From: Sphingomonadales bacterium | GTDB lineage: Bacteria; Pseudomonadota; Alphaproteobacteria; Sphingomonadales; Sphingomonadaceae | Direction of reading: 5' to 3' | Assembly: GCA_025351405.1 (NCBI GenBank) | Contig: JANXVZ010000037.1 | Span: forward strand, 1 to 64,000 | Length of the DNA: 64,000 bases | Shown here: positions 35,978 through 44,700 of the stretch, in pieces | Layout: every line of letters begins with the position of its first letter | How positions within the stretch are numbered: position 1 is the stretch's first letter | Position numbers and translations under genes: made by a program | The notes under the pieces: model-generated | The model's input: only the letters and a program-made list of their open reading frames with translations | The model's database searches: none | Told to the model about the DNA's origin: nothing

Positions 35978-36916
35978 ATGCCGGACCGATCGACCATTAC
36001 CGGGTTGCCGACGCTGGCGTGGTTGCGGGCTTTCGAGGCTGCGGCGCGCACCGAAAGTTTTACGGCAGCGGCGCGTGAACTGGGGCTGACCCAGGCCGCG
36101 ATCAGCTACCAGGTTCGGGCGCTCGAGGATTATCTGGGCTGCGCGATGTTCGACCGGCTGCCGCGCGGTGTCCGGTTATCGGCAATGGGCATTGCCTATC
36201 TGGCGCCGGTGCGAAAGGCCTTTGACGACCTTGCGATTTCGACGGTGGGCCTGTTCGGCGCCAACGACAGGGTCAGCCTGTCGGTGCTGGCGCCGGTGTC
36301 GTTCGGATCCTTGTGGCTGGCACCGCGACTGCCGGGATTCCTGGCACGCTATCCCGCCATCGAAGTGCGGCTGTCGGCAACCATCTGGGGCAATACCGCT
36401 CCCAGCGCGTCGGTCGACCTGGAAGTGCGTTATGGCGAGGGGAAATGGAGCGGGCATTTGTGCGAACCGCTGATCCGGCAGGACATGGTCGTCGCTTGCA
36501 GCCCCGATTTCGTGCAGCGGGCGGCGTTGGGCCTGGGCACCAACGGCGATATCGCCGCGCTGGTAAAGGGCCGGATGATCCACATCATGGGCCATGAGAA
36601 CCACTGGCTGGCGTTCGCCGCCGCGCACGGAATAGCCGACATGGTGCAGACACCGGGGTCTGCACCGGGGCCGACAGTCGACACGACGATCGCCGCCCTC
36701 GAACTCGCCGCCAGCCACGCCGGCTGCGTCATTACCCACCCGCTGTTCCTCGCCGGTTATCTCGCCAGCGGCCGCCTGGTGGTCCCATCCGCGCTGTCGT
36801 GTCCCGATGACCAGGGCTTTCATGTCCTCACCCCGGAACGACCCCAGCGCACCCGCCGCGAAGTCCATGTCTTTCGGGAATGGCTGAAGGAGACGGCAGC
36901 CTCCGAGCCGCATTGA
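35978..36916 (+). CDS. LysR family transcriptional regulator (GcvA-like)
   Basis: LPTLAWLRAFEAAARTESFTAAARELGLTQAAISYQVRALEDYLGCAMFDRLPRGVRLS. Confidence 0.92.
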   Translation: MPDRSTITGLPTLAWLRAFEAAARTESFTAAARELGLTQAAISYQVRALEDYLGCAMFDRLPRGVRLSAMGIAYLAPVRKAFDDLAISTVGLFGANDRVSLSVLAPVSFGSLWLAPRLPGFLARYPAIEVRLSATIWGNTAPSASVDLEVRYGEGKWSGHLCEPLIRQDMVVACSPDFVQRAALGLGTNGDIAALVKGRMIHIMGHENHWLAFAAAHGIADMVQTPGSAPGPTVDTTIAALELAASHAGCVITHPLFLAGYLASGRLVVPSALSCPDDQGFHVLTPERPQRTRREVHVFREWLKETAASEPH

Positions 36917-36943
36917 TCTGCGCATGGCGTCGAACCCCCAAGG

Positions 36944-36967
36944 AAATTTGGTGGTTGGCCCAAATTT
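36944..36967. promoter_or_regulatory. Inverted repeat AAATTTGG-N8-CCAAATTT, candidate LysR-type operator
   Basis: Perfect 8-bp arms, in the intergenic region upstream of the 37088 operon. Confidence 0.45.
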
Positions 36968-37087
36968 TTCATTTGTGGGGCGCTGCACCTGCCTCTTTAA
37001 ACGCAAGTCATGGGGGTATGATTTTTCCTGCCTCCCGCGGCATTGGGACAGGCCTGGCGCCTGGCTCGAATCGATGAGCAGCAACAT

Positions 37088-38041
37088 ATGAAAATCGGTT
37101 TTATCGGCCTCGGCAATGTCGGCGGAAAGCTTGCCGGCAGCCTTGTCCGCAACGGCCACGACGTCACCGTCCGCGATCTTGATCCTGCGCTGGTGGCCGA
37201 ATTCGTCGCCCGCGGTGCCTCGGCGGCGGATTCGCCCGAGGACATGGCGCGCAAGGTCGACCTCATCATCACCTGCCTGCCGTCCCCCGCTGCCAGTGCC
37301 GTGGTTGCAGAAGGTCCGGACGGCTTCCTGAAGGAGATGCGGCCCGGCAAGGTCTGGCTGGAAATGAGCACCACCGATCATGCCGAGGTGTTGCGCCTTG
37401 GCAAGCTGGTCGAAGATCGCGGTGCCATGTTCATGGAATGCCCGGTTTCCGGCGGATGCCATCGTGCCGATACCGGCAACATCGCGATCTTTGCCGGCGG
37501 CCCGCGCGCCGCCTTCGAATATGTGCTGCCGGTGCTGACGACGCTGGGCCGTCGCATCCTGCATACCGGCGAACTCGGCACCGCCTCGCAGTTGAAGGTG
37601 ATGACCAACTACCTGTGCACCGTGCACCTGGCGGCGCTGGCCGAAGCCTTGACGACGGCAAAGGTCGTCGGGCTCGACATGAATACCACCTATGAAGCGA
37701 TCCGCATTTCCTCGGGCAATTCCTTTGTCCATGAAACCGAATCGCAGGTCATCCTCAACGGCAGCCGTGACATCAATTTCACCATGGACCTCGTCATCAA
37801 GGACGTTGGCCTGTTCGACAAGCTGGCAAGCGATCACGGTGTCCCGCTGGAAATTTCACCGCTCGTCCTCGATATCTTCCGGGATGGGCAGGAACGCTAT
37901 GGCCCGCGGGAACATTCGCCCAACATCATCCGCCGGCTGGAGGAGGCCACGGGGGTCAAGGTGCTGGGGCAGGGGTTCCCGGCCGACATCGTCGATGATG
38001 AACCCGAAGAACCCGGCTATGAAGTCGTGGCGCGGCGCTGA
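37088..38041 (+). CDS. NAD(P)-dependent oxidoreductase, 3-hydroxyisobutyrate dehydrogenase family
   Basis: MKIGFIGLGNVGGKLAGSLVRNGHDVTVRDLDP; FMECPVSGGCHRADTGNIAIFAGG. Confidence 0.9.
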   Translation: MKIGFIGLGNVGGKLAGSLVRNGHDVTVRDLDPALVAEFVARGASAADSPEDMARKVDLIITCLPSPAASAVVAEGPDGFLKEMRPGKVWLEMSTTDHAEVLRLGKLVEDRGAMFMECPVSGGCHRADTGNIAIFAGGPRAAFEYVLPVLTTLGRRILHTGELGTASQLKVMTNYLCTVHLAALAEALTTAKVVGLDMNTTYEAIRISSGNSFVHETESQVILNGSRDINFTMDLVIKDVGLFDKLASDHGVPLEISPLVLDIFRDGQERYGPREHSPNIIRRLEEATGVKVLGQGFPADIVDDEPEEPGYEVVARR

Positions 38042-38044
38042 ACG

Positions 38045-39550
38045 ATGGTTGGTGCGGTGCCCGCCAGCCACACCGAGTGGCGCGCCCGCGCCGCAGCATT
38101 GCGCATCGAAAGCGGGCTGTTCATCGATGGTCACAGCGTCGCCGCGGCGGACGGCGCGACACTCGCCGTGATCAACCCGGCGACCGGCGCCACAGTTGCC
38201 GAGATGGCGTGCGGTGGCGCGTCGGATGTCGATCGCGCCGTTGCCAGCGCAAGGGCGGCGTGGGACGATGGCCGCTGGCGGCACATGGCGCCCCGCGATC
38301 GCATGGCGGTGTTTCGCCGCTTTGCCGACCTGGTGGAGGCCAACGCCGCCGAGCTGGCGCTGCTCGAAACGATCGCCATGGGCAAGCCGATCAACGACGC
38401 ATTGGGCGTCGACATTCCCGAAGCCGTGGTCACCATCCGCTATTTCGGGGAATGTATCGACAAGATCGCCGGCAGCGTCACCAATACGGCGCACAACGCC
38501 CTGCACATCGTCGCGCGCGAGCCTATCGGCGTCATCGGCGCTATTTCCGCCTGGAACTACCCGCTGCTGATGGCGACATGGAAGATCGCCCCGGCCCTGG
38601 CGGCGGGCAATTGCGTCGTGCTGAAGCCCGCCGAACGCGCACCGTTGTCGTGCGTCAGGCTGGCGCAATTGTTCATCGATGCGGGTGGGCCGCCGGGGGT
38701 GTTCAATGTCGTCAACGGTCGCGGTCCGGAGGCCGGGCGCGCCCTGGCACTGCACCCGGACGTCGCCAAGATCAGCTTCACCGGGTCGACCGCCACTGGC
38801 AAGCAGTTGATGATCCATGCCGGCGAATCCAACCTGAAGCGGGTGTCGCTCGAAACCGGCGGCAAGAGCCCCCAGATTGTCCTGCCCGATGCCGATCTCG
38901 ATGTCGCTGTCGATGCAGCGGTGCGCGGCATTTTCGACAACAGCGGCCAGGTCTGCAACGCCGGCTCGCGGCTGCTGGTCCACGAGGCGATCCACGACGA
39001 GTTCATCGCGCGCTTTACCGATCGTGCCGCCGCACTTTATGCGCCGGGTGACCCGCTCGACCCGGCGACCAGCCTTGGCCCGCTGGTGGCGCGCGCCCAC
39101 CAGCAGGCGGTGCTCGGCTGGATCGACAAGGGTATCGCGTCCGGCGCCTGTCTCGAGTTCGGCGGCACCGTCGACCCGACGCGTCCGCAGGGCGCCTATG
39201 TCCTGCCGACGCTGTTCAGCGGCGTCCGGCCCGACATGGCGGTTGGCCGCGAGGAGATATTCGGGCCGGTGGCGGCGCTGTTCAAATTCCGCAACGAGGC
39301 CGAAGCCATCGCACTGGCCAATGATTCGCCCTATGGCCTTGCCGCCAGCATCTGGACCGCAGACCTGAAGCGCGCCCATCGCATGGTCAAGGCGCTGGAG
39401 GCCGGCGTCATCTGGGTCAATTGTTTCGGCGATGGCGACATGACCCAGCCGTTCGGCGGCTACAAGCAATCGGGAAACACCCGCGACAAGTCGCTGGAAT
39501 GTATCGCTGGCTACATGCAATCCAAATCGGCGTGGTTCGCGCTCGATTAG
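38045..39550 (+). CDS. Aldehyde dehydrogenase family protein
   Basis: FTGSTATGKQLM, VSLETGGKSPQIVLPDADLD, FDNSGQVCNAGSRLLV (catalytic Glu/Cys), FGGYKQSGNTRDKSLE. Confidence 0.93.
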   Translation: MVGAVPASHTEWRARAAALRIESGLFIDGHSVAAADGATLAVINPATGATVAEMACGGASDVDRAVASARAAWDDGRWRHMAPRDRMAVFRRFADLVEANAAELALLETIAMGKPINDALGVDIPEAVVTIRYFGECIDKIAGSVTNTAHNALHIVAREPIGVIGAISAWNYPLLMATWKIAPALAAGNCVVLKPAERAPLSCVRLAQLFIDAGGPPGVFNVVNGRGPEAGRALALHPDVAKISFTGSTATGKQLMIHAGESNLKRVSLETGGKSPQIVLPDADLDVAVDAAVRGIFDNSGQVCNAGSRLLVHEAIHDEFIARFTDRAAALYAPGDPLDPATSLGPLVARAHQQAVLGWIDKGIASGACLEFGGTVDPTRPQGAYVLPTLFSGVRPDMAVGREEIFGPVAALFKFRNEAEAIALANDSPYGLAASIWTADLKRAHRMVKALEAGVIWVNCFGDGDMTQPFGGYKQSGNTRDKSLECIAGYMQSKSAWFALD

Positions 39551-39553
39551 TCC

Positions 39554-40483
39554 CTAGGCGCGGGTGGCGACCGTTTCCGCGGCGTTGGCGGCAACCCAGT
39601 CCATGAAGGTGCGCACTCTCAGATTCTCCCGCATCTCCTTGCGGCAGATGAGTCCCCAGCCGCCAGGGCAGCGCGTACGGTGATCGACCGGCATCACCAG
39701 GCGCCCGGCGGCGAGATCGCTGCCGACGAACGGGCCGTTGACCAACGCGATGGCTTCGCCGTCCAGCGCCATCTCGAGCGCCACCGCCAGTGTATCGACG
39801 ACCAGATACGGTGACGACGGGTCAAAGCCGACGCCGGCGGATTCGAACCAGCTGTTCCAGTTGCGCACTTCGGTATAGACCGCGACCAGCGGCTGCTCGA
39901 GCAAGTCCTCGACCATGGGTTTGCGCGGCATCCTCGCCAGCAACTGTGGGCTGCACACCGTCAGCAGGGAATAATCGAACAACGGGATCCAGTGGAACCG
40001 CGCAGGATCGGGCAGGGTCTCGCAATAAACCAGGCCGACATCGGCGTGGACCTCGTCGAATTCCCATTCCACCGCGCAGGTGCTCAGTGTCAGCTTCATG
40101 CCCGGATGATCGGCGAGGAAGTGCGGCACCCGCCGCGCCAGCCAGCGGATCGAAGCGGTGACATAGGTCTGCACGCGCAAGGGCTTGTCGGTAGCGCTGC
40201 GATGCACCGCCTCGACCCCCTCGATGAGCGATTCGAACGCCGCCCGGACATAGGGATAGAATACGCGCCCCTGTTCGGTCGAAATGATGTGGCGGCCTTC
40301 CTGTGCGAACAGGTCGACGCCCAGCGCATCCTCGATCAGCTGGACCTGGTGGCTGATCGCCGGATGCGTCAGGCAAAGCTCGTCGGCGGCATCGCGGATG
40401 CTCTGGCGTCGTGTCGCGGCCTCGAAACCCTTCAGCGCCTTTAAGGGTGGCAACCGATGCAGATCGATCCTGGTTTGCGACAC
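39554..40483 (-). CDS. LysR family transcriptional regulator (GcvA-like)
   Basis: LPPLKALKGFEAATRRQSIRDAADELCLTHPAISHQVQLIEDALGVDLFAQEGRHI; GTG start at 40483 assumed, ORF extends to 40537. Confidence 0.88.
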   Translation of the reverse strand: MSQTRIDLHRLPPLKALKGFEAATRRQSIRDAADELCLTHPAISHQVQLIEDALGVDLFAQEGRHIISTEQGRVFYPYVRAAFESLIEGVEAVHRSATDKPLRVQTYVTASIRWLARRVPHFLADHPGMKLTLSTCAVEWEFDEVHADVGLVYCETLPDPARFHWIPLFDYSLLTVCSPQLLARMPRKPMVEDLLEQPLVAVYTEVRNWNSWFESAGVGFDPSSPYLVVDTLAVALEMALDGEAIALVNGPFVGSDLAAGRLVMPVDHRTRCPGGWGLICRKEMRENLRVRTFMDWVAANAAETVATRA

Positions 40484-40558
40484 GGTTCGTTCCCCCTGCG
40501 GAACGGACAAGTCTATGGCGATCCGGCCGGGGCGCAATCGGTCAATTTATTTTATCGG

Positions 40559-42190
40559 TTACTGTTGCCCAAATCGCGCATCGTCGAGGATCATCGCAGC
40601 CGCTTTTTCCGCGACCATCACCGTCGGTGCATTGGTATTGCCGGAGGTGATGTTGGGGAAAATCGAAGCATCGGCAACGCGCAGGCCGGCGATCCCGTGT
40701 ACACGCAGCCGCGCATCGACGACCGAGGTCGCGGGGTCCGGCCCCATCATGCAGCTGCTGGTCGGGTGATAGACGGTATCGGCCCTGGCGCGAAAATCAT
40801 CGAGCAGCTCGGCATCGGTCTGCAGGTGGCGGCCGGGAACCAGCTCATCGGTGATGATTTCGGCCATTGGCGCGGTTGCCGCAAGCGTCCGCAACAGCCG
40901 GCTACCGGCCAGCGCCTGTCCGATGTCATATTCGGTCGAGAGGTAATTGGGCCTTATCGACGGCGGGGAACGCGGGTCGGGGGAGACGATCGCCAGCGTG
41001 CCGCGGCTGGTCGGGCGGCAACCGTTGAACGACAGCAGGAAGGCGGAGAACGGGTCGGGGTTGAGCAGGCGGCGTTCCGAAAGCGGCGACCGGGTGTAGC
41101 TGACCGGGCTGAAATACAGCTGCATGTCGGGCCGGCCGCTCGTGGCCGTGCTGCGAATGAAACCGCCGCTCTGGTTGACGCTCATCGACAGCGGGCCGCC
41201 CCGATCAAAAAGATAGCGCAGGGCGGCACGGATTTTGCCGACCAGCGGTCGCAGTTCATCATTGAGCGTCGGCAGCGATGACCGGTAGAAATAGCTGACT
41301 GCGAGATGATCCTGCAGGTTTGCGCCGACAGCGCGGGCATCGATCAGCGGGGGAATGCCCAGCGAATGCAGCAAAGCTGCGTCGCCGATCCCCGAGAGTT
41401 GCAGCAGTTGCGGCGAATTTATCGACCCGCCGGCAACGATCACCTCGCGCCGCGCGCCGACCGTCACCGTCGCGCCGCGCCGGTGATATTCGACGCCGAT
41501 GGCACGGCGGCCCTCGAACAGGATGCGGGTGGCATGGGCGTGCGTGCGCAGCACCAGGTTGCCGCGTTGCAGCGCCGGCCGCAGATAGGCGTTGGCGGTG
41601 GAAGCGCGGCGGCCCTTGCGCGTGTTGATCTGGTAAATGCCGACGCCTTCGGCCTGTGGCCCGTTGAAATCGGCGGTGAAGGGATAGCCCATGGCCTCGC
41701 CGGCCGCGATGAAACGCCGGCAAAGCGGGTGCGCGACGCGCGAAATGTCGGTGACATGTTGCGGTCCGCCGGCGCCATGCCATTGGCTGGCGCCATGGTC
41801 ATGGTCTTCCGACCTGATGAAGAACGGCAGCACATCGTCCCATGCCCAACCCGGATTGCCGGCGGCCGCCCAGTCGTCGTAATCGCCGCGCTGGCCCCGC
41901 ACATGGACCATGGCGTTGATGGAGCCGGATCCGCCGATGACCTTGCCGCGCGGCCAATAGCTCTTGCGCCCGTGGAGCGCCGGCTCGGCTTCGGTGTCGT
42001 ACATCCAATTGACGCGGCGGTCGAAGAAGGTGCGGCCATAACCGATGGGGAGCTGGATCCAAAGCGTCCGGTCCGATCCGCCGGCTTCGATCAGCAGCAC
42101 CCGGGCGCTGCCATCGGCCGACAGCCGGTTGGCCAGCACGCATCCCGCGGTGCCGGCACCGACGATGATATAGTCGAACATGTCCATCAA
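40559..42190 (-). CDS. GMC family oxidoreductase (choline dehydrogenase-like)
   Basis: DYIIVGAGTAGCVLANRLSADGSARVLLIEAGG; RGKVIGGSGSINAMVHVRG; HPTSSCMMGPD. Confidence 0.93.
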   Translation of the reverse strand: MMDMFDYIIVGAGTAGCVLANRLSADGSARVLLIEAGGSDRTLWIQLPIGYGRTFFDRRVNWMYDTEAEPALHGRKSYWPRGKVIGGSGSINAMVHVRGQRGDYDDWAAAGNPGWAWDDVLPFFIRSEDHDHGASQWHGAGGPQHVTDISRVAHPLCRRFIAAGEAMGYPFTADFNGPQAEGVGIYQINTRKGRRASTANAYLRPALQRGNLVLRTHAHATRILFEGRRAIGVEYHRRGATVTVGARREVIVAGGSINSPQLLQLSGIGDAALLHSLGIPPLIDARAVGANLQDHLAVSYFYRSSLPTLNDELRPLVGKIRAALRYLFDRGGPLSMSVNQSGGFIRSTATSGRPDMQLYFSPVSYTRSPLSERRLLNPDPFSAFLLSFNGCRPTSRGTLAIVSPDPRSPPSIRPNYLSTEYDIGQALAGSRLLRTLAATAPMAEIITDELVPGRHLQTDAELLDDFRARADTVYHPTSSCMMGPDPATSVVDARLRVHGIAGLRVADASIFPNITSGNTNAPTVMVAEKAAAMILDDARFGQQ

Positions 42191-43374
42191 ACGACGGGAC
42201 GTTGCGCCATTTCGAGGTGCAGCATGGTGCCGGTATAAGGGTTGGCGAGGGCGACCGCCTCGTCCAGCTCGACGCCCAACCCTGGCGTTGTCGGCGGGAT
42301 GACATGCCCGTCTTCGAAGCGGATCGGCGATTTGAGGATATCGCTGTGAAACCCGCCCCAGCTTTCGATGCTTTCGAGGATCAGGAAGTTGGGCGAGCAG
42401 GTGGCGATCTGGATGTTCGCTGCCCCGACTATGGGCCCGCAGTACAGGTGCGGCGCGATCTGGGCGTGGTGGACTTCCGCCATCGCCGCAATCTTCTTGG
42501 CCTCGAGGATGCCGCCGACCCGGCCAAGATTCATCTGCAGGATGGCGGCGGCACCGGTGTCGAGCAGCCGGGCGAATTCATATTTTGTCGCCAGCCTTTC
42601 ACCGGCGGCGATGGGGATCGAGGTTGCCCGTGCCACCTTCGCCATCTCCTCGGGCGCGTCGGGGGGCACAGGCTCTTCCAGCCACAAGGGATCGAACGGT
42701 TCGAGCCGCCGTGCCAGCCGGATCGCCGACGCCGCCGTCATCTGTCCATGCGTGCCGAACAACAGGTCGGCACGATCACCGACCGCCTCGCGCAGGCGCC
42801 CGGCAAAGCGCTCGCTCAGGGCAAGCGCATCCAATGACAGTTGCCGCCCGTCGAAGGCGGAATAAGGCCCGGCGGGGTCGAACTTGAGTGCCGTGAAGCC
42901 CTGCGCCAGATAGTCGGCGGCATGGTTGGCCGCGAGATCGGGATCGTGATAGACGTCGCCGGTGTCACCCGGCCGCGGATAGATATAGGTATAGGCGCGC
43001 AGCCGTTCGTGCACTTGGCCACCCAGCAGCTTGTACACCGGCTTGCCCGCCGCCTTGCCGACAATGTCCCAGCAAGCCATTTCAAGCGCGCTGAGAATCG
43101 CCATCATCGTGACATCGGGGCGCTGGGTAAATCCGCTCGAATAGACCCGACGCCACAGGTTTTCGATATCGTGCGGATCCACGCCGATCGCATACCGGGC
43201 AAAGACGTCCTCGATCATCCGGGCGACGAGGTGCGGTTCGAACGGCACGCAATAGGCTTCGCCGACGCCGCTGACGTTATCGTCGGTGGTCAATTTGACG
43301 AACACGAAATAGCGGCCACCAAAATGCGGCGGCGGGTTGCCGACGACGAAAGTGGTGATGTCGGCCAGTTTCAT
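42187..43374 (-). CDS. Mandelate racemase/muconate lactonizing enzyme family protein (enolase superfamily)
   Basis: ALEMACWDIVGKAAGKPVYKLLGG; FDPLWLEEPVPPDAPEEMAKVARATSIPIAAGERL; LQMNLGRVGGILEAKKIAAMAEVHHAQIAPH. Confidence 0.9.
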   Translation of the reverse strand: MKLADITTFVVGNPPPHFGGRYFVFVKLTTDDNVSGVGEAYCVPFEPHLVARMIEDVFARYAIGVDPHDIENLWRRVYSSGFTQRPDVTMMAILSALEMACWDIVGKAAGKPVYKLLGGQVHERLRAYTYIYPRPGDTGDVYHDPDLAANHAADYLAQGFTALKFDPAGPYSAFDGRQLSLDALALSERFAGRLREAVGDRADLLFGTHGQMTAASAIRLARRLEPFDPLWLEEPVPPDAPEEMAKVARATSIPIAAGERLATKYEFARLLDTGAAAILQMNLGRVGGILEAKKIAAMAEVHHAQIAPHLYCGPIVGAANIQIATCSPNFLILESIESWGGFHSDILKSPIRFEDGHVIPPTTPGLGVELDEAVALANPYTGTMLHLEMAQRPVV

Positions 43375-43389
43375 TGCTGTGGTGTCGTT

Positions 43390-44700
43390 TCACACATAAC
43401 CGACCGCCGCCTTCTGGTCCGCGACGATGGTGCGTGATGCAGCCCAATAGTGAAACGCCGCCCACAATCCCGTCGGCGCCAGGATCAGCAGGGCGCTGCG
43501 CAGCGACGCGGCATCGGCACCGGCGGGCCCGGCGAAATGGTCGCTCAACCAGCCAACGCCCTGGGGTGCGACGATGAGGTTGAGGACATTGGCGGCAACG
43601 AGGGAGACCGCGATCGCCATCGCCCGCATCCGGCACGGCGCCAGGTTCTGCACCATCGCCATCGCCGGGCCGATGTAGAAATAAATGGCCGGGATGAACA
43701 GCCACAGCATCAGCTTCGCGGTTCCCAGCGAGTGGGTCCAATAGACCATGAACGATGGCACCGTGGCGACCGCGGTGACAGCGGCCAGCAGCCAGACGAT
43801 GCGCCGCGGATCGACGAACGCCGGCCGCGACAGCATCCACGCCGTCAGCAACGATGCACCGATGCCGGCGACAAGGTGTATCGGGCCTACGATGGCGCCG
43901 GCCGCGCCGACATCGAGGCCATACATGCGCTGCAGGAAGGTCGGGGTGAACCACATCAGGCCCCAACCCCAGAACGCCGAGACACCGCCGCCCATGATGA
44001 CATGGAACGCCGCCTTGTGTTGCCAGAGGTATCGCAGCGTTTTCCGGATCGGCGGCGCATCGGCCTTTTCGATCCTGTCCAACCGGCCCCGCTGTGGTTC
44101 CTTGATGGTCAGGTAGACGATGATTCCCATGACGAGGCCGGGGACGCCCAGCGCCAGGAAGGCGGCGCGCCAGCCATAGGCGTGGGCGACCATCCCCGCC
44201 ATGTCCGCACCGAGCCAGGCCCCGATGGGGGCGCCCAGCGCGAACACGGTCATCGCCATCGGCCGGCGATCGGCGGGAAAGTAATCGGCGACGACCGAAT
44301 TGCATGCCGGCGTGCCGCCCGCTTCGCCGATGCCAACGCCGATCCGCGCCAGCAACAATTGCCAATAGCCCTGCGAAAGCCCGCAGAACGCCGTCATCAC
44401 CGACCAGGCCACCAGCGCGGCGGCGAGCAGGTTCTTGCGGTTGTAGCGATCGGCAACCCAGGACAGCGGTATGCCGAGGGTTACATAGAACAGCGCCAGC
44501 GACACCCCGGTGAGGAAGGCGATGCCGCTGTCCGTCAGCTTCAGTTCCAGCCGGATCGGTTCGAGCACGGTGGACATGACATAGCGGTCGGCAATGCTGA
44601 TCGTGTAGACCAGCATCATGATGCCAAGCACATACCAGCGCCCGGTCATCCCGGCCGGCGCGCTATCCTGTTCGGCGATGGCCGCGGTCGCTGGTGTCAC
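43390..44700 (-). CDS. MFS transporter
   Basis: 12-TM type, YTISIADRYVMSTVLEPIRLELKLTDSGIAFLTGVSLALFYVTLGIPLSWVADRYNRKNLLA; GTG start at 44700 overlaps upstream stop. Confidence 0.88.
   Translation of the reverse strand: MTPATAAIAEQDSAPAGMTGRWYVLGIMMLVYTISIADRYVMSTVLEPIRLELKLTDSGIAFLTGVSLALFYVTLGIPLSWVADRYNRKNLLAAALVAWSVMTAFCGLSQGYWQLLLARIGVGIGEAGGTPACNSVVADYFPADRRPMAMTVFALGAPIGAWLGADMAGMVAHAYGWRAAFLALGVPGLVMGIIVYLTIKEPQRGRLDRIEKADAPPIRKTLRYLWQHKAAFHVIMGGGVSAFWGWGLMWFTPTFLQRMYGLDVGAAGAIVGPIHLVAGIGASLLTAWMLSRPAFVDPRRIVWLLAAVTAVATVPSFMVYWTHSLGTAKLMLWLFIPAIYFYIGPAMAMVQNLAPCRMRAMAIAVSLVAANVLNLIVAPQGVGWLSDHFAGPAGADAASLRSALLILAPTGLWAAFHYWAASRTIVADQKAAVGYV

Noticed and set aside
36176-39520. 553-aa and 554-aa minus-strand ORFs opposite LysR/HIBADH/ALDH
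   Set aside because: Overlap well-supported + strand genes; low-information composition.
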